A stretch of DNA of 12,248 nucleotides, from positions 1-12,248 of the forward strand of contig CAMBRJ010000038.1 in NCBI GenBank assembly GCA_945870175.1. The letters run 5' to 3'. The translations under genes were made by a program, and so were the position numbers. The notes below the pieces were generated by a model. That model worked only from the letters and a program-made list of their open reading frames with translations, was not told where the DNA came from and did not search any database. The stretch is from Gemmatimonas phototrophica (GTDB lineage: Bacteria > Gemmatimonadota > Gemmatimonadetes > Gemmatimonadales > Gemmatimonadaceae). Each line of letters starts with the position of its first letter. Position 1 is the stretch's first letter. Shown piece after piece: positions 1-7,829 of the stretch.

Positions 1-39
1 TCCCGCGTCGTGCCGGATTCCAGCGAGAACGTGCCGTGA
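1..39 (+). CDS. 3' end of an upstream T2SS-operon gene (partial)
   Basis: Frame 1 is open from the window edge and reads SRVVPDSSENVP before a TGA stop at 37-39. That stop overlaps the GTG start of gspD as GTGA, the same arrangement seen at the gspD/gspE (ATGA) and gspE/gspF (GTGA) junctions, and this is the main reason to treat it as a real gene end. Twelve residues are too few to identify the product. By position it could be another secretion-system component such as a GspC-, GspM- or GspN-like protein, but that is a guess from operon context. Confidence 0.45.
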   Translation, partial: SRVVPDSSENVP

Positions 40-1844
40 TCGTCCTACCGCTTCCACGCATCTGGCGCCGCACGGCGGCGCTTGGCATCCTGCTCATCCC
101 CGTCGCGCTGTCGCTGCGCAGCCCCGCGCTGCATGCCCAGGCCCCCGCGGCCGTGTCGCGCACCAACACGCTCGATTTCGCCAACGCGAAGTTGGCCGAC
201 GTGATTCGCACGCTGGCGACGATGCTGGGGCGCACGGTGCTAATGAGCGACATCCCCGACGTCCGCGTCACGTTCGCGACCCCGGCGCCGCTCAACACGG
301 CGGAGCTCGAGCGCATTCTCGAGTCGCTGTTGGAATCGCACGAGCTGATGCTGGTGCCGAGCGGCACGGTGGCACAGGTGCTGCCCACGGCGAAGGCGCC
401 GGCCACCGGTTCGCTGCGCACTGGCTTCGCCTTTCCGGATCCACCACCACTCGGCTTGGTGACGCAGCTGGTGCCGCTGCAATCGATTCGCGCGGAGGAG
501 GGAGCCGACGCGCTGCGGGCGCTGATGGGCAAGGGCGCGCGGATCGAGACCATCACGCGATCGAACGCCCTGCTGATTACGGATCGGGGCGCCAACATGG
601 CGCGCTATCTCGAGCTGCTGCGTACCCTCGACGCCGCGCCGGCTGGTGAGTCGGGGCTTCGCACGTATGTGGTCAATCTCAAGTATGCGGCCGCCGACGA
701 TCTGGCCGGCGCCTTGGGGCAACTCTATGGCGCGCAGGTGGCGAACACCGGTGGCGGCTCGCTGTCCGATCGGTCGCTGTCGCGCGCACTCGACTCGTTC
801 CGGGCCCGTGAAGCCGAGACGTTCCGGTCACGTAGCTCAGGCGGCGTGAGCGGCGCCAACCCGATGACGCCGCAGACCAGCGGCGCCTCGGCGGGCACGC
901 CCCGCGATTCCGCCTCGGGGCTGCTGGTGGGACGGACCACCATCGTCGCCAACGCGCCCACGAATGCGTTGGTGATCCGCACCGCGCCACCGAACTATCC
1001 GCTGCTGCGCGAAACGATCGACGCGCTCGATACGCGTCCGTCGCAGGTGCTGTTCGAAGTGACGGTGGCCGAGATCGCGCTGGGGCGCGGTACGGAATTC
1101 GGCGTGGACTGGTCGGCGGTGAACCGCGGCGGCGATGTACAGGGGCAGTTCGGCAACCCCGAAATCCCCGACACGGGCTCCACGTCGGCGCTGCTGCGTA
1201 TGGTGCGACTGGATGGTGCCGGCGTGCGCACGATGCTGCGCGCCATCGCGTCCACCAGCGACGTGCGCGTGCTCTCCACACCGGAAATCATTGCCGCGAA
1301 CAACCGGGAAGCATCGATTCTGGTAGGGAGCAAGGTGCCGTTCGTGGCCTCGACACGGCTCGGCAACGACATCTCGATTGACCGCGCGATTCAGTATCAG
1401 GACGTGGGCACGAAACTGTCGATCATACCAACGATCAACGACGACGGCTACATCTCGGTACAGCTGCTGCAGGAAGTCAGTTCGCTCACGTCACAGACGG
1501 TGGCCGCGGCCCAGAGCGCGCCGGTGATTTCCACGCGCGAAGCGTCCACGCGGGCGATTCTTCGTGACGGCCAGACCGTGGTGATCGCGGGGCTGATTGG
1601 GGAAACGCGTCAGACGCTCGTGCAAGGGATTCCCCTGCTCAAGGACATCCCGTTCGTCGGCGCCCTCTTCCGGCGGCAGTCCACCACGCGGCAGCGTACG
1701 GAGCTCGCGATCTTCGTGACGCCGTACCTCGTGCGCTCCGACGCCGATGCCGATGCGATTCGCGAGCGCGTGAAGAAGCGCTTGGAAGATCGGTCGCCGG
1801 GCGCGCTGGACGGTACGCCGCTCACCCGGAAGCCGCCCGCATGA
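36..1844 (+). CDS. gspD: Type II secretion system secretin GspD
   Basis: Outer-membrane secretin of 602 residues that would form the multimeric gated channel through which folded proteins leave the periplasm. Residues 1-35 look like a Sec signal peptide, with an Arg-rich start, a hydrophobic core and an ALHAQ-type cleavage site. Next come an N0 domain (about 46-116), an N1 domain (about 141-198) and an N2-like domain (about 208-335). The N2-like domain is split by a Ser/Gly-rich stretch at about 237-295. The secretin core (about 336-580) carries the family signatures VRVLSTPE (410-417), an ILVGSKVPF segment and GIPLLKDIPFVGALF (531-545). The GTG at 36 is chosen because it gives a complete signal peptide and overlaps the preceding stop, although the frame is open to the window edge. 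A PilQ-type pilus secretin is the alternative, but the neighbouring E and F genes and the N0-N1-N2 layout favour GspD. The stop overlaps the gspE start. Confidence 0.93.
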   Translation: MIVLPLPRIWRRTAALGILLIPVALSLRSPALHAQAPAAVSRTNTLDFANAKLADVIRTLATMLGRTVLMSDIPDVRVTFATPAPLNTAELERILESLLESHELMLVPSGTVAQVLPTAKAPATGSLRTGFAFPDPPPLGLVTQLVPLQSIRAEEGADALRALMGKGARIETITRSNALLITDRGANMARYLELLRTLDAAPAGESGLRTYVVNLKYAAADDLAGALGQLYGAQVANTGGGSLSDRSLSRALDSFRAREAETFRSRSSGGVSGANPMTPQTSGASAGTPRDSASGLLVGRTTIVANAPTNALVIRTAPPNYPLLRETIDALDTRPSQVLFEVTVAEIALGRGTEFGVDWSAVNRGGDVQGQFGNPEIPDTGSTSALLRMVRLDGAGVRTMLRAIASTSDVRVLSTPEIIAANNREASILVGSKVPFVASTRLGNDISIDRAIQYQDVGTKLSIIPTINDDGYISVQLLQEVSSLTSQTVAAAQSAPVISTREASTRAILRDGQTVVIAGLIGETRQTLVQGIPLLKDIPFVGALFRRQSTTRQRTELAIFVTPYLVRSDADADAIRERVKKRLEDRSPGALDGTPLTRKPPA

Positions 1845-3376
1845 GCGGGGATGCCCGCCTGAGCGGGGATGCCCGTGATCTGCGGGCGGCGGCCGCCGGT
1901 GAGCTGGCGGCGCGCCTGCCAGCGCGGTGGCTCGAGGAGCACGCCGTGTTGCCGCTCGCGCTAGAGAGCGGGACGCTGCTCGTCGCGGCCGACGGCGTGA
2001 TTCCGGCGATGGTGCAGGATGCCCTAGAGCGCGCCTTCCGCGCCGACGTGCGCCTGGTGCCCCACGGTGCGGGCGATATTCGCGCGGCGATCCTCTCGGC
2101 GCCTCGCCTGACGGTATCCGCGACGGACACGGCGCCGAGCAACGGCGACGTGCTGCGCGGCGAGCTCACCGAATCGCTTGACGATCTGCGGGCGCTCGCG
2201 TCGCGCGAACCGGTGATTCAGGTCGTGAACGCGATGTTGGCCGAGGCGTCGCGGGCGGGCGCCAGCGATGTGCACGTGGAATCGCGCCCGGACGGTTTGC
2301 GGGTGCGCATGCGACTGGATGGTGTGTTGCGCGACGCGCAGCAGTTGGGCGCCGAGTTCCGGTCGGCGGTGATTTCGCGGCTCAAGGTACTGGCCGGGTT
2401 GGACATCGCCGAGCGTCGCCTGCCACAGGACGGCCGCGCGCGGGTGCGGGTGGGCGACCGTGAGCTCGACGTGCGCATTTCCACGTTGCCCGCGTTGCAC
2501 GGCGAGAGCGTGGTACTCCGACTGCTGGATGGCGGTCATGCGGAGCAACCGTCGTCGCTCGAGTCACTGGGCTTGAGCGCCGACATCCTCACGCCGTGGC
2601 GGGCGCTGTTGCAGCGCGCGTCGGGGCTGCTGTTGGTGAGTGGGCCGACCGGCTCGGGCAAGACCACGACGTTGTACGCCGCGCTGCGCGAACGCAGCAC
2701 GCCCGGCGTGAAGGTGGTCACGGTGGAGGACCCGGTGGAATACCGGCTCGATGGCATCGTGCAGTTACCGGTGAACGCCCGCGCCGGCTTCGGCTTTCCG
2801 AACGCGCTGCGGGCGATTCTCCGTCACGATCCCGACGTGATTCTGGTCGGGGAAATGCGCGATGCCGAGACGGCTGACATCGCGGTGCAGGCGGCGCTCA
2901 CGGGTCACCTCGTGCTCAGCACCGTGCACACGACCGATGCCACCGCGGCGCTGGCGCGCCTGCAGGAAATGGGTGTGCCGCCGTATCTGCTGAGCGCGAC
3001 GCTGCAGGGCGTGTTGGCGCAGCGGCTGGTGCGTCGCGTGTGCGGGGCGTGCGGGACGTGGCGCCCACTCACCGAGCACGAGCAGGTGCGGGTGGCGGCG
3101 TCGGGCGCGACGCTGTCGCAGCTCCGGGAAGGCACCGGGTGCGCGCTGTGCGCCGGCACCGGATTTCGAGGCCGCGTGGCGATCGCCGAGTTGCTTGTGC
3201 TCGACGATGCGCTGCGCAGTGCCTTCACGCAGGGCGCGTCGCTGGTCGAGTTGCGGGCCATGGTGCGCGCACGCGGGGTGCGGTCATTGCGCGAGGACGG
3301 CTGGCGCTGCGTCGCGGCGGGCGAGACCACGATTGACGAAGTGGTGCGCATGGTGAGCGAGGACGACGGCGCGTGA
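1841..3376 (+). CDS. gspE: Type II secretion system ATPase GspE
   Basis: Cytoplasmic hexameric ATPase of 511 residues that powers pseudopilus assembly through the GspF platform. An N-terminal T2SSE/MshE-type domain (about 20-85) precedes the conserved N2 and core ATPase region. Walker A is GPTGSGKT at 268-275 (Lys274), the Walker B region is VILVGEMRD (333-341, Glu338), and the His box is TGHLVLSTVHTTDA (354-367). A zinc-finger module has cysteines at 401, 404, 434 and 437 (CxxC-x29-CxxC), typical of GspE/PilB proteins. All catalytic landmarks are present, so the enzyme looks functional. The ATG at 1841 overlaps the gspD stop (ATGA) and has GGAAG about 8 bases upstream. The first codons carry an 18-bp tandem duplication that gives SGDAR twice. 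PilB is the alternative name, but the context supports GspE. Confidence 0.94.
   Translation: MSGDARLSGDARDLRAAAAGELAARLPARWLEEHAVLPLALESGTLLVAADGVIPAMVQDALERAFRADVRLVPHGAGDIRAAILSAPRLTVSATDTAPSNGDVLRGELTESLDDLRALASREPVIQVVNAMLAEASRAGASDVHVESRPDGLRVRMRLDGVLRDAQQLGAEFRSAVISRLKVLAGLDIAERRLPQDGRARVRVGDRELDVRISTLPALHGESVVLRLLDGGHAEQPSSLESLGLSADILTPWRALLQRASGLLLVSGPTGSGKTTTLYAALRERSTPGVKVVTVEDPVEYRLDGIVQLPVNARAGFGFPNALRAILRHDPDVILVGEMRDAETADIAVQAALTGHLVLSTVHTTDATAALARLQEMGVPPYLLSATLQGVLAQRLVRRVCGACGTWRPLTEHEQVRVAASGATLSQLREGTGCALCAGTGFRGRVAIAELLVLDDALRSAFTQGASLVELRAMVRARGVRSLREDGWRCVAAGETTIDEVVRMVSEDDGA
1842..1877 (+). repeat. 18-bp tandem duplication at the gspE start
   Basis: Two consecutive 18-bp units (1842-1859 and 1860-1877) share their first 16 bases and differ only in the last two. 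They overlap the gspD stop codon and encode SGDARL then SGDARD at the N-terminus of GspE. Each unit contains a small hairpin-forming segment, GCGGG-gatg-CCCGC at 1845-1858 and a near copy at 1863-1876. The duplication is in frame, so it lengthens the protein by six residues. It may affect initiation because it lies at the start codon. Confidence 0.85.
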
Positions 3377-4668
3377 GCGATCGCACGTCGGCCTCGGCCT
3401 CCGCCTCAACGGGCATGACACGGTGGCGCTATCAGGCGGCCGATGCACAGGGGGCGATAACGCGTGGCGAAGTCGATGCGGTCTCGGCCGAGGCGGCGGT
3501 CGACGTGCTGCGCCGCCGTTCGCTGTGGGTGATTGATCTCGAGCCGACGCCGGGCGCGTCCGCCTCGGTGTCGCGGTCGTCCGTGCCGGTGTCGACGTCG
3601 GCGACGGCGCCACGGTTTCTGGATCGGCTGTCGCGCCGGACCACGGACCATGAGGAGTCGCTGGCGATCCTGACGCGGTCGGTCGCGACCCTGCTGGAAT
3701 CGGGGGTGCCGCTGGAGCGCGCGCTGGCCTTCGCCGCCTCCGGCGAGACGGACACGCGCTGGCAGCGGGTTTTCAGTGGCCTCCAGTCGGCGGTAACGCG
3801 CGGCGAATCGCTGTCGCAGGCGGCAACCCGCGCCGAGGCACTTCCGCGCACGTACGCCCCGCTGCTGGCCGCCGCCGAGGCATCGGGCAGCATGGCGGCG
3901 ACGTTTGCGCGTCTGGCCGATGATCTCGAGGCCCGGAGTCAGCTGCGCGCCCGGGTCCGCGCGGCGCTCGTGTATCCCACGCTGCTGGCGCTGGCGTCGA
4001 CCGTGGGGACGCTCGTGATCCTGGTGGTGGTGGTGCCGCGCTTCGCCGATCTGATTGCCGGCGCTGGCGGCACCGTCCCGGCCAGTACGCGGCTGCTGAT
4101 CGGGCTCAGTGCCCTGCTCTCGCGCTTTGGTTGGCTGCTGGCCATCGCCGTGGTGCTCGCCGGCACCGCCGTGCATCAGTCGCTGCAGGACGGATCGCGA
4201 CGCCGGCGCTGGCACGCCGCGCGTCTGGAGTGGCCATTGGTCGGCCGGTTCGAGCGCGAACAGGCGGCGTCCGGGTACCTAAGCACGCTGGCGGTCGCCC
4301 TCGAGTCGGGTGTCCCGCTGCTGCGCGCGATGTCGCTGGCGCGGGGAACCGTCGGCAATGACGCGCTGGCCGAACGGATGGCCGGCGCGGAAGCCGTGGT
4401 GCGAGACGGCGGGTCCGTCTCGGGGGCACTGGCCGGATCGTTGCCCCCGCTGGCCACGCGGCTCCTTGAGGCCGGCGAGCAGGGCGGCGCGCTGGCCCCG
4501 CTGGCCCGTCGGGCGGCCACGGCGGCCAGCGATCAGGTGCAGCGGGTGATGACGAGCGCCGTCTCGCTGATCGAGCCGGCCATGATTCTTGGCTTCGGCG
4601 GGGTCGTCGGCTTCGTCGCGCTGGCGCTGCTCCAGGCCATTTACGGGATTAACGCCAGCAGCTTCTGA
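3373..4668 (+). CDS. gspF: Type II secretion system inner-membrane protein GspF
   Basis: Polytopic inner-membrane platform protein of 431 residues that links the GspE ATPase to pseudopilus growth. The N-terminus has the family start pattern around MTRWRYQAADAQG (15-27), followed by a Ser/Thr-rich linker (about 59-77) and two tandem T2SSF domains (about 90-210 and 290-415). Hydrophobic segments lie at about 203-224, 253-269 and 402-424. The last domain contains the usual SLIEPAMI motif before the final helix. The GTG at 3373 is chosen because it overlaps the gspE stop (GTGA) and has GAGG about 10 bases upstream. An internal ATG at 3415 would remove a low-complexity SASASAS leader and match family starts better, so it stays possible. 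No pseudopilin gene follows, which is unusual for a gspDEF cluster. PilC is the alternative name. Confidence 0.92.
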   Translation: MSDRTSASASASTGMTRWRYQAADAQGAITRGEVDAVSAEAAVDVLRRRSLWVIDLEPTPGASASVSRSSVPVSTSATAPRFLDRLSRRTTDHEESLAILTRSVATLLESGVPLERALAFAASGETDTRWQRVFSGLQSAVTRGESLSQAATRAEALPRTYAPLLAAAEASGSMAATFARLADDLEARSQLRARVRAALVYPTLLALASTVGTLVILVVVVPRFADLIAGAGGTVPASTRLLIGLSALLSRFGWLLAIAVVLAGTAVHQSLQDGSRRRRWHAARLEWPLVGRFEREQAASGYLSTLAVALESGVPLLRAMSLARGTVGNDALAERMAGAEAVVRDGGSVSGALAGSLPPLATRLLEAGEQGGALAPLARRAATAASDQVQRVMTSAVSLIEPAMILGFGGVVGFVALALLQAIYGINASSF

Positions 4669-4834
4669 CCGTCACAATCTAGGTCCGAGGTCACACAGTT
4701 CTACAATCTTTACCATGCCGGGGCCGACTTGGCGAAATTATCCGTTGACAGCGGGAGCGCCGACCCCAAGCATATAGCAACGTCCATGAACGCGGCTGTG
4801 CAGCAGCCCCCCCGTCGCCCCTCCGAAGACCGAC
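4669..4834 (+). promoter_or_regulatory. Intergenic spacer with a possible promoter before the DUF1800 gene
   Basis: These 166 bp separate the secretion operon from the DUF1800/DUF1501 pair and are less GC-rich than their surroundings in the first half. A perfect TTGACA lies at 4745-4750 and a TATAGC at 4773-4778, but the 22-base gap is longer than the standard 17 for sigma-70. A TACAAT at 4702-4707 has no convincing -35 box. No strong terminator hairpin was found after gspF, so read-through from the secretion operon cannot be excluded. The promoter call is weak; that the spacer holds the control region for the next two genes is an inference from layout. Confidence 0.3.
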
Positions 4835-6391
4835 ATGTCGACGCACGCTGATCAACCGGAACCCGTGAGCGAGATCGCGCCCCCCGACGCGCGTCGTTCC
4901 AGCCGTCGTCGTTTCTTTGCGCTTGGCGCATCGGCGGCAGCGGGACTGGCCGCCGCGCAGACCCTCGAGGCGCAGCGCCCGAAGAGCCGCGGCAGTAGCC
5001 CGTTTCCGACCGGACGGCCGGCGAACACCGCCGCTGATCCGTCGGCGGCGTGGAGCGATCCGGTGCTCCGGCTCGTGCGTCGCGTCACGATGGGGATGAA
5101 CCCCGAGGAAGTCGCGCTGGCCCGACGTCTCGGCTACGCCGGCTATCTCGACTATCAGCTCCGGGCGTCGGAGATCGATGACACGGCCATCGAGACCATC
5201 GTGGCTTCGCGCCTGCCGATGACGCAGATGCCACTGGCGATGTTGGCCATGCAGGATGGCAATGAGGTCAACAGTCAGCTGGCCGATGCAACGTGGTATC
5301 GCGCGACGTTCTCGAAGGCGCAGCTCCGCGAGCGGATGGTGGACTTCTGGACCGACCACTTCACGATCAGCCTGAACAAGGTCGGCTACCTCAAGCTGGT
5401 TGACGATCGCGATGTGATCCGGGCGAATGCGTTGGGGACGTTTCCCGAGCTGTTGCGGGCGACCTCGCAAAGCGCCGCGATGCTCCGGTATCTCGACCAG
5501 AATCTGAGCCGTACGCCCACGCCGAACCAGAATTACGCTCGCGAGATCATGGAGCTGCACACGCTCGGCGTGGATGGCGGCTACTCGCAGACCGACGTGG
5601 CGGAGCTCTCACGGATTCTGACCGGCTGGACCGTGGCCGGTGCGGGCACGTTTGCGTTCAATCGCAATTTTCACGATCGCAACGCGAAGATGTTTCTGGG
5701 GCGTGCGTTCCCGGCCATGCCCGCCACGGCGACGGACGTGCAGATGAAGGCAGAGGGGGACGCGGCTATCCAGATGCTGGTGATGCACCCGAGCACGGCC
5801 GCCTACCTCTCGCTCAAGATGGCGCGCTGGCTGCTGGCCTACGAACCGCCACAGGCCGTGGTCGACGCCACGGCCGCGACGTATCTGGCCACCGGCGGCG
5901 ACATCAAGGCGATGATCCGCACGATCCTGTCGGGCCGGAACCTCATGGCATCGCCGGCGAAGTACAAGCGTCCGTTCCATCTCGCCATTTCCGCGATGCG
6001 CGGCATGAACGCCCAAGTGGTGAACATCCGCCAGGCCCGTCAGCGCGCCGACCAGATGGGCATGCCCGTGTTCATGTGGGAACAGCCCAACGGCTATCCC
6101 GATCGCGTGGACTGGTGGAGCGGCCTGGTGATCTCACGTTGGTCGTACATGCAGTATCTGTCCACGCAAGTCAGCACGACCACGACCCGCGTGGATTCGA
6201 TGCCCTTCCGCGTATCCGACACCGCCGACGGCGTGGTGGCGCAAATCGCGACGCGCCTGTTCGGCGGGGAGATCTCGCCGGCACTCCGCGCACAGCTGCT
6301 CACCTACCTGCGCGGCGGCGCCTATAGCGACGCGCGGGTTCGCGAGACGATCTCGCTTGCCGGCAGCGCGCAGGAGTACCAGTGGTTCTGA
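4835..6391 (+). CDS. DUF1800 family protein with Tat signal
   Basis: Exported protein of 518 residues from the DUF1800 family, whose biochemical role is not established. The N-terminus carries a twin-arginine motif SRRRFF (23-28) followed by an Ala-rich hydrophobic segment, so it is probably exported folded. The DUF1800 domain spans about residues 70-510. Family landmarks include RRVTMG followed by a GYAGYLDYQL segment, RMVDFWTDHF, and NQNYAREIMELHTLGVDGGY starting at Asn231, followed by an ILTGW motif. The protein ends in the typical QEYQWF. It is followed after 31 bp by a DUF1501 gene, a pairing seen in many bacteria and taken here to mean a joint function. The ATG at 4835 is used because it places the Tat motif about 23 residues from the start; no strong Shine-Dalgarno sequence is visible. 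Confidence 0.9.
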   Translation: MSTHADQPEPVSEIAPPDARRSSRRRFFALGASAAAGLAAAQTLEAQRPKSRGSSPFPTGRPANTAADPSAAWSDPVLRLVRRVTMGMNPEEVALARRLGYAGYLDYQLRASEIDDTAIETIVASRLPMTQMPLAMLAMQDGNEVNSQLADATWYRATFSKAQLRERMVDFWTDHFTISLNKVGYLKLVDDRDVIRANALGTFPELLRATSQSAAMLRYLDQNLSRTPTPNQNYAREIMELHTLGVDGGYSQTDVAELSRILTGWTVAGAGTFAFNRNFHDRNAKMFLGRAFPAMPATATDVQMKAEGDAAIQMLVMHPSTAAYLSLKMARWLLAYEPPQAVVDATAATYLATGGDIKAMIRTILSGRNLMASPAKYKRPFHLAISAMRGMNAQVVNIRQARQRADQMGMPVFMWEQPNGYPDRVDWWSGLVISRWSYMQYLSTQVSTTTTRVDSMPFRVSDTADGVVAQIATRLFGGEISPALRAQLLTYLRGGAYSDARVRETISLAGSAQEYQWF

Positions 6392-6422
6392 TGCCCTCTT
6401 TCCACGTAAGCCGAGTCGCCGC

Positions 6423-7733
6423 ATGAGTGATGAATCGACCGAAGGCGGGTGCCAGGAATACCAGCAACTGGCGCGCCGCGATTTCCTGACGTTGGCCGGC
6501 GGCGTGGGGGTAAGCGCGCTGCTCCCCACGTGGCTTCCCAAAGTCGTGCTGGCGCAGACCTCGACCGGCAGCCGCGACATCATTGTGTCGGTGTTCCTCA
6601 GCGGCGGTATCGACGGCATGTCGCTGGTGGTGCCGTTCGGAGATCCCGACTATTACACGGGGCGTCCGAACATCGCGGTAGCCCGTCCCGATGCGGCTGG
6701 CACCGGACCGAAGGCGGTCGCCCTCGACGACTTCTTCGGCTTTTCGCCCGGAATGGCGCCGTTACTGCCGGCATACCGCAACGGCGACTTGCTCGTGGCG
6801 CACGCCACGGGGTCGGTCGACAACTCCCGTTCGCACTTCGATGCGCAACGGTACATGGAAGTGGGCAAGCCGCGTGATGCGCGCATCAGCGGGGGTTGGC
6901 TTGGCCGACATCTAGCCACCAGTGCGCCAATGCGGGCCGACGCACCACTGCGCGGGCTGGGCTTCACCTCCGGCCTCCCGCAAACGCTCGCGGGCGGACC
7001 GAAATCGCTACCGATTCCGAATCCCGCCAATTTCACGATCGGTGGCAGTGGCACCACGGCGAATGATCGTGCGCGGTGGCTGGCGGCCAACCATGCCAGC
7101 ACGGTCAACCCGGTGGCGGCCAACGCGTTGGACGCGACCAACACCATTGCGTTGCTGCAGCGGATCAACTTCACGGGATACGCGGCCGCGAACGGCGCGG
7201 TGTATCCCAATAGCGGATTCGGGCAGGCGTTACGCTCTTCGGCCGCGCTCATCAAGGCCGATGTGGGCATCGAGGCGATCCACGCGTTCAACGGCGGTTG
7301 GGATACGCACGTCAATCAGGGCCCGGTCATCACGCTTGACGGCGGCGCTATGCATACCCGTATGCTTGACCTCGCGAATGCGCTCTCGGCCTTTCATGCC
7401 GACGTCATTCAGGGGACAACAGCGTATGGCGTGACGGTCGTGATCATCTCTGAATTCGGGCGCAACGCCCGAGAGAACGGCAACCGCGGCACCGATCATG
7501 GCCGCGGTAACGTGGCGTTCGCGATGGGCAAGAAGATCAATGGTGGCCGCGTGCTCACCAATGGCTGGCCAGGACTGGCGCGGGAGAATCTCGAGAACGG
7601 CCAAGATCTCCGCGTCACGCTCGACCATCGCGATATTTTCGCCGAGATCGTGCAGAATCGGCTCGGCAACAACAACCTGTCGGTCGTGTTTCCCGACTAC
7701 ACACCGCGCTTCCGGAACGTCACGAAGGCCTAG
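6423..7733 (+). CDS. DUF1501 family protein with Tat signal
   Basis: Exported protein of 436 residues from the DUF1501 family, which has an alkaline-phosphatase/sulfatase-like fold by family knowledge but no settled substrate. The twin-arginine motif ARRDFL (17-22) precedes a hydrophobic stretch and a VLAQ cleavage-like site. Conserved motifs are LSGGIDG (59-65), WDTHVNQ (Asp294, His296), SEFGRN (343-348) and GTDHGRG (356-362), which look like the metal- and substrate-site residues of the family. The frame extends upstream to a TTG at 6357, but that start would overlap the DUF1800 gene and push the Tat motif to residue 40. The ATG at 6423 is therefore preferred. It is probably co-transcribed with the DUF1800 gene. 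A strong hairpin follows 21 bp after the stop. Confidence 0.9.
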   Translation: MSDESTEGGCQEYQQLARRDFLTLAGGVGVSALLPTWLPKVVLAQTSTGSRDIIVSVFLSGGIDGMSLVVPFGDPDYYTGRPNIAVARPDAAGTGPKAVALDDFFGFSPGMAPLLPAYRNGDLLVAHATGSVDNSRSHFDAQRYMEVGKPRDARISGGWLGRHLATSAPMRADAPLRGLGFTSGLPQTLAGGPKSLPIPNPANFTIGGSGTTANDRARWLAANHASTVNPVAANALDATNTIALLQRINFTGYAAANGAVYPNSGFGQALRSSAALIKADVGIEAIHAFNGGWDTHVNQGPVITLDGGAMHTRMLDLANALSAFHADVIQGTTAYGVTVVIISEFGRNARENGNRGTDHGRGNVAFAMGKKINGGRVLTNGWPGLARENLENGQDLRVTLDHRDIFAEIVQNRLGNNNLSVVFPDYTPRFRNVTKA

Positions 7734-7754
7734 CGCGGCGGCTGTTGCTGTTAC

Positions 7755-7793
7755 GACGAAGGGCGCAACCGATCAGCGGTTGCGCCCTTCGTC
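7755..7793. terminator. Bidirectional terminator hairpin between convergent genes
   Basis: A perfect 17-bp inverted repeat (7755-7771 and 7777-7793) with a 5-base loop ATCAG lies between the stop of the DUF1501 gene (7733) and the stop of the opposing lipoprotein gene (7830). Its position and stability fit a terminator acting in both directions. There is no clear T-run on either side, so it may work as a stable stem without a classic U-tract, or protect 3' ends. Confidence 0.75.
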
Positions 7794-7829
7794 ATATCCA
7801 GCTCCGCGTACGCGCATCACCGCGTGTCG

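Noticed and set aside
1610..1942. Minus-strand frame reading IPAQAGIPAHAG, resembling translated intergenic repeats
   Set aside because: The pattern comes from the 18-bp duplication at the gspE start. There are only two copies and both are coding, so it is not a dispersed repeat family as far as this window shows.
4667..4705. TGACC/GGTCA inverted arms after gspF as a terminator
   Set aside because: Only five bases pair across a long loop and there is no T-run, so it is no better than chance.
4691..5560. 289-codon minus-strand frame over the start of the DUF1800 gene
   Set aside because: Its translation is Arg-rich and low-complexity without recognisable motifs, and it lies opposite a well-supported gene.
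6357..6422. TTG start 22 codons upstream for the DUF1501 gene
   Set aside because: It would overlap the DUF1800 gene by 35 bases and move the Tat motif too far from the N-terminus; the ATG at 6423 gives a normal signal.
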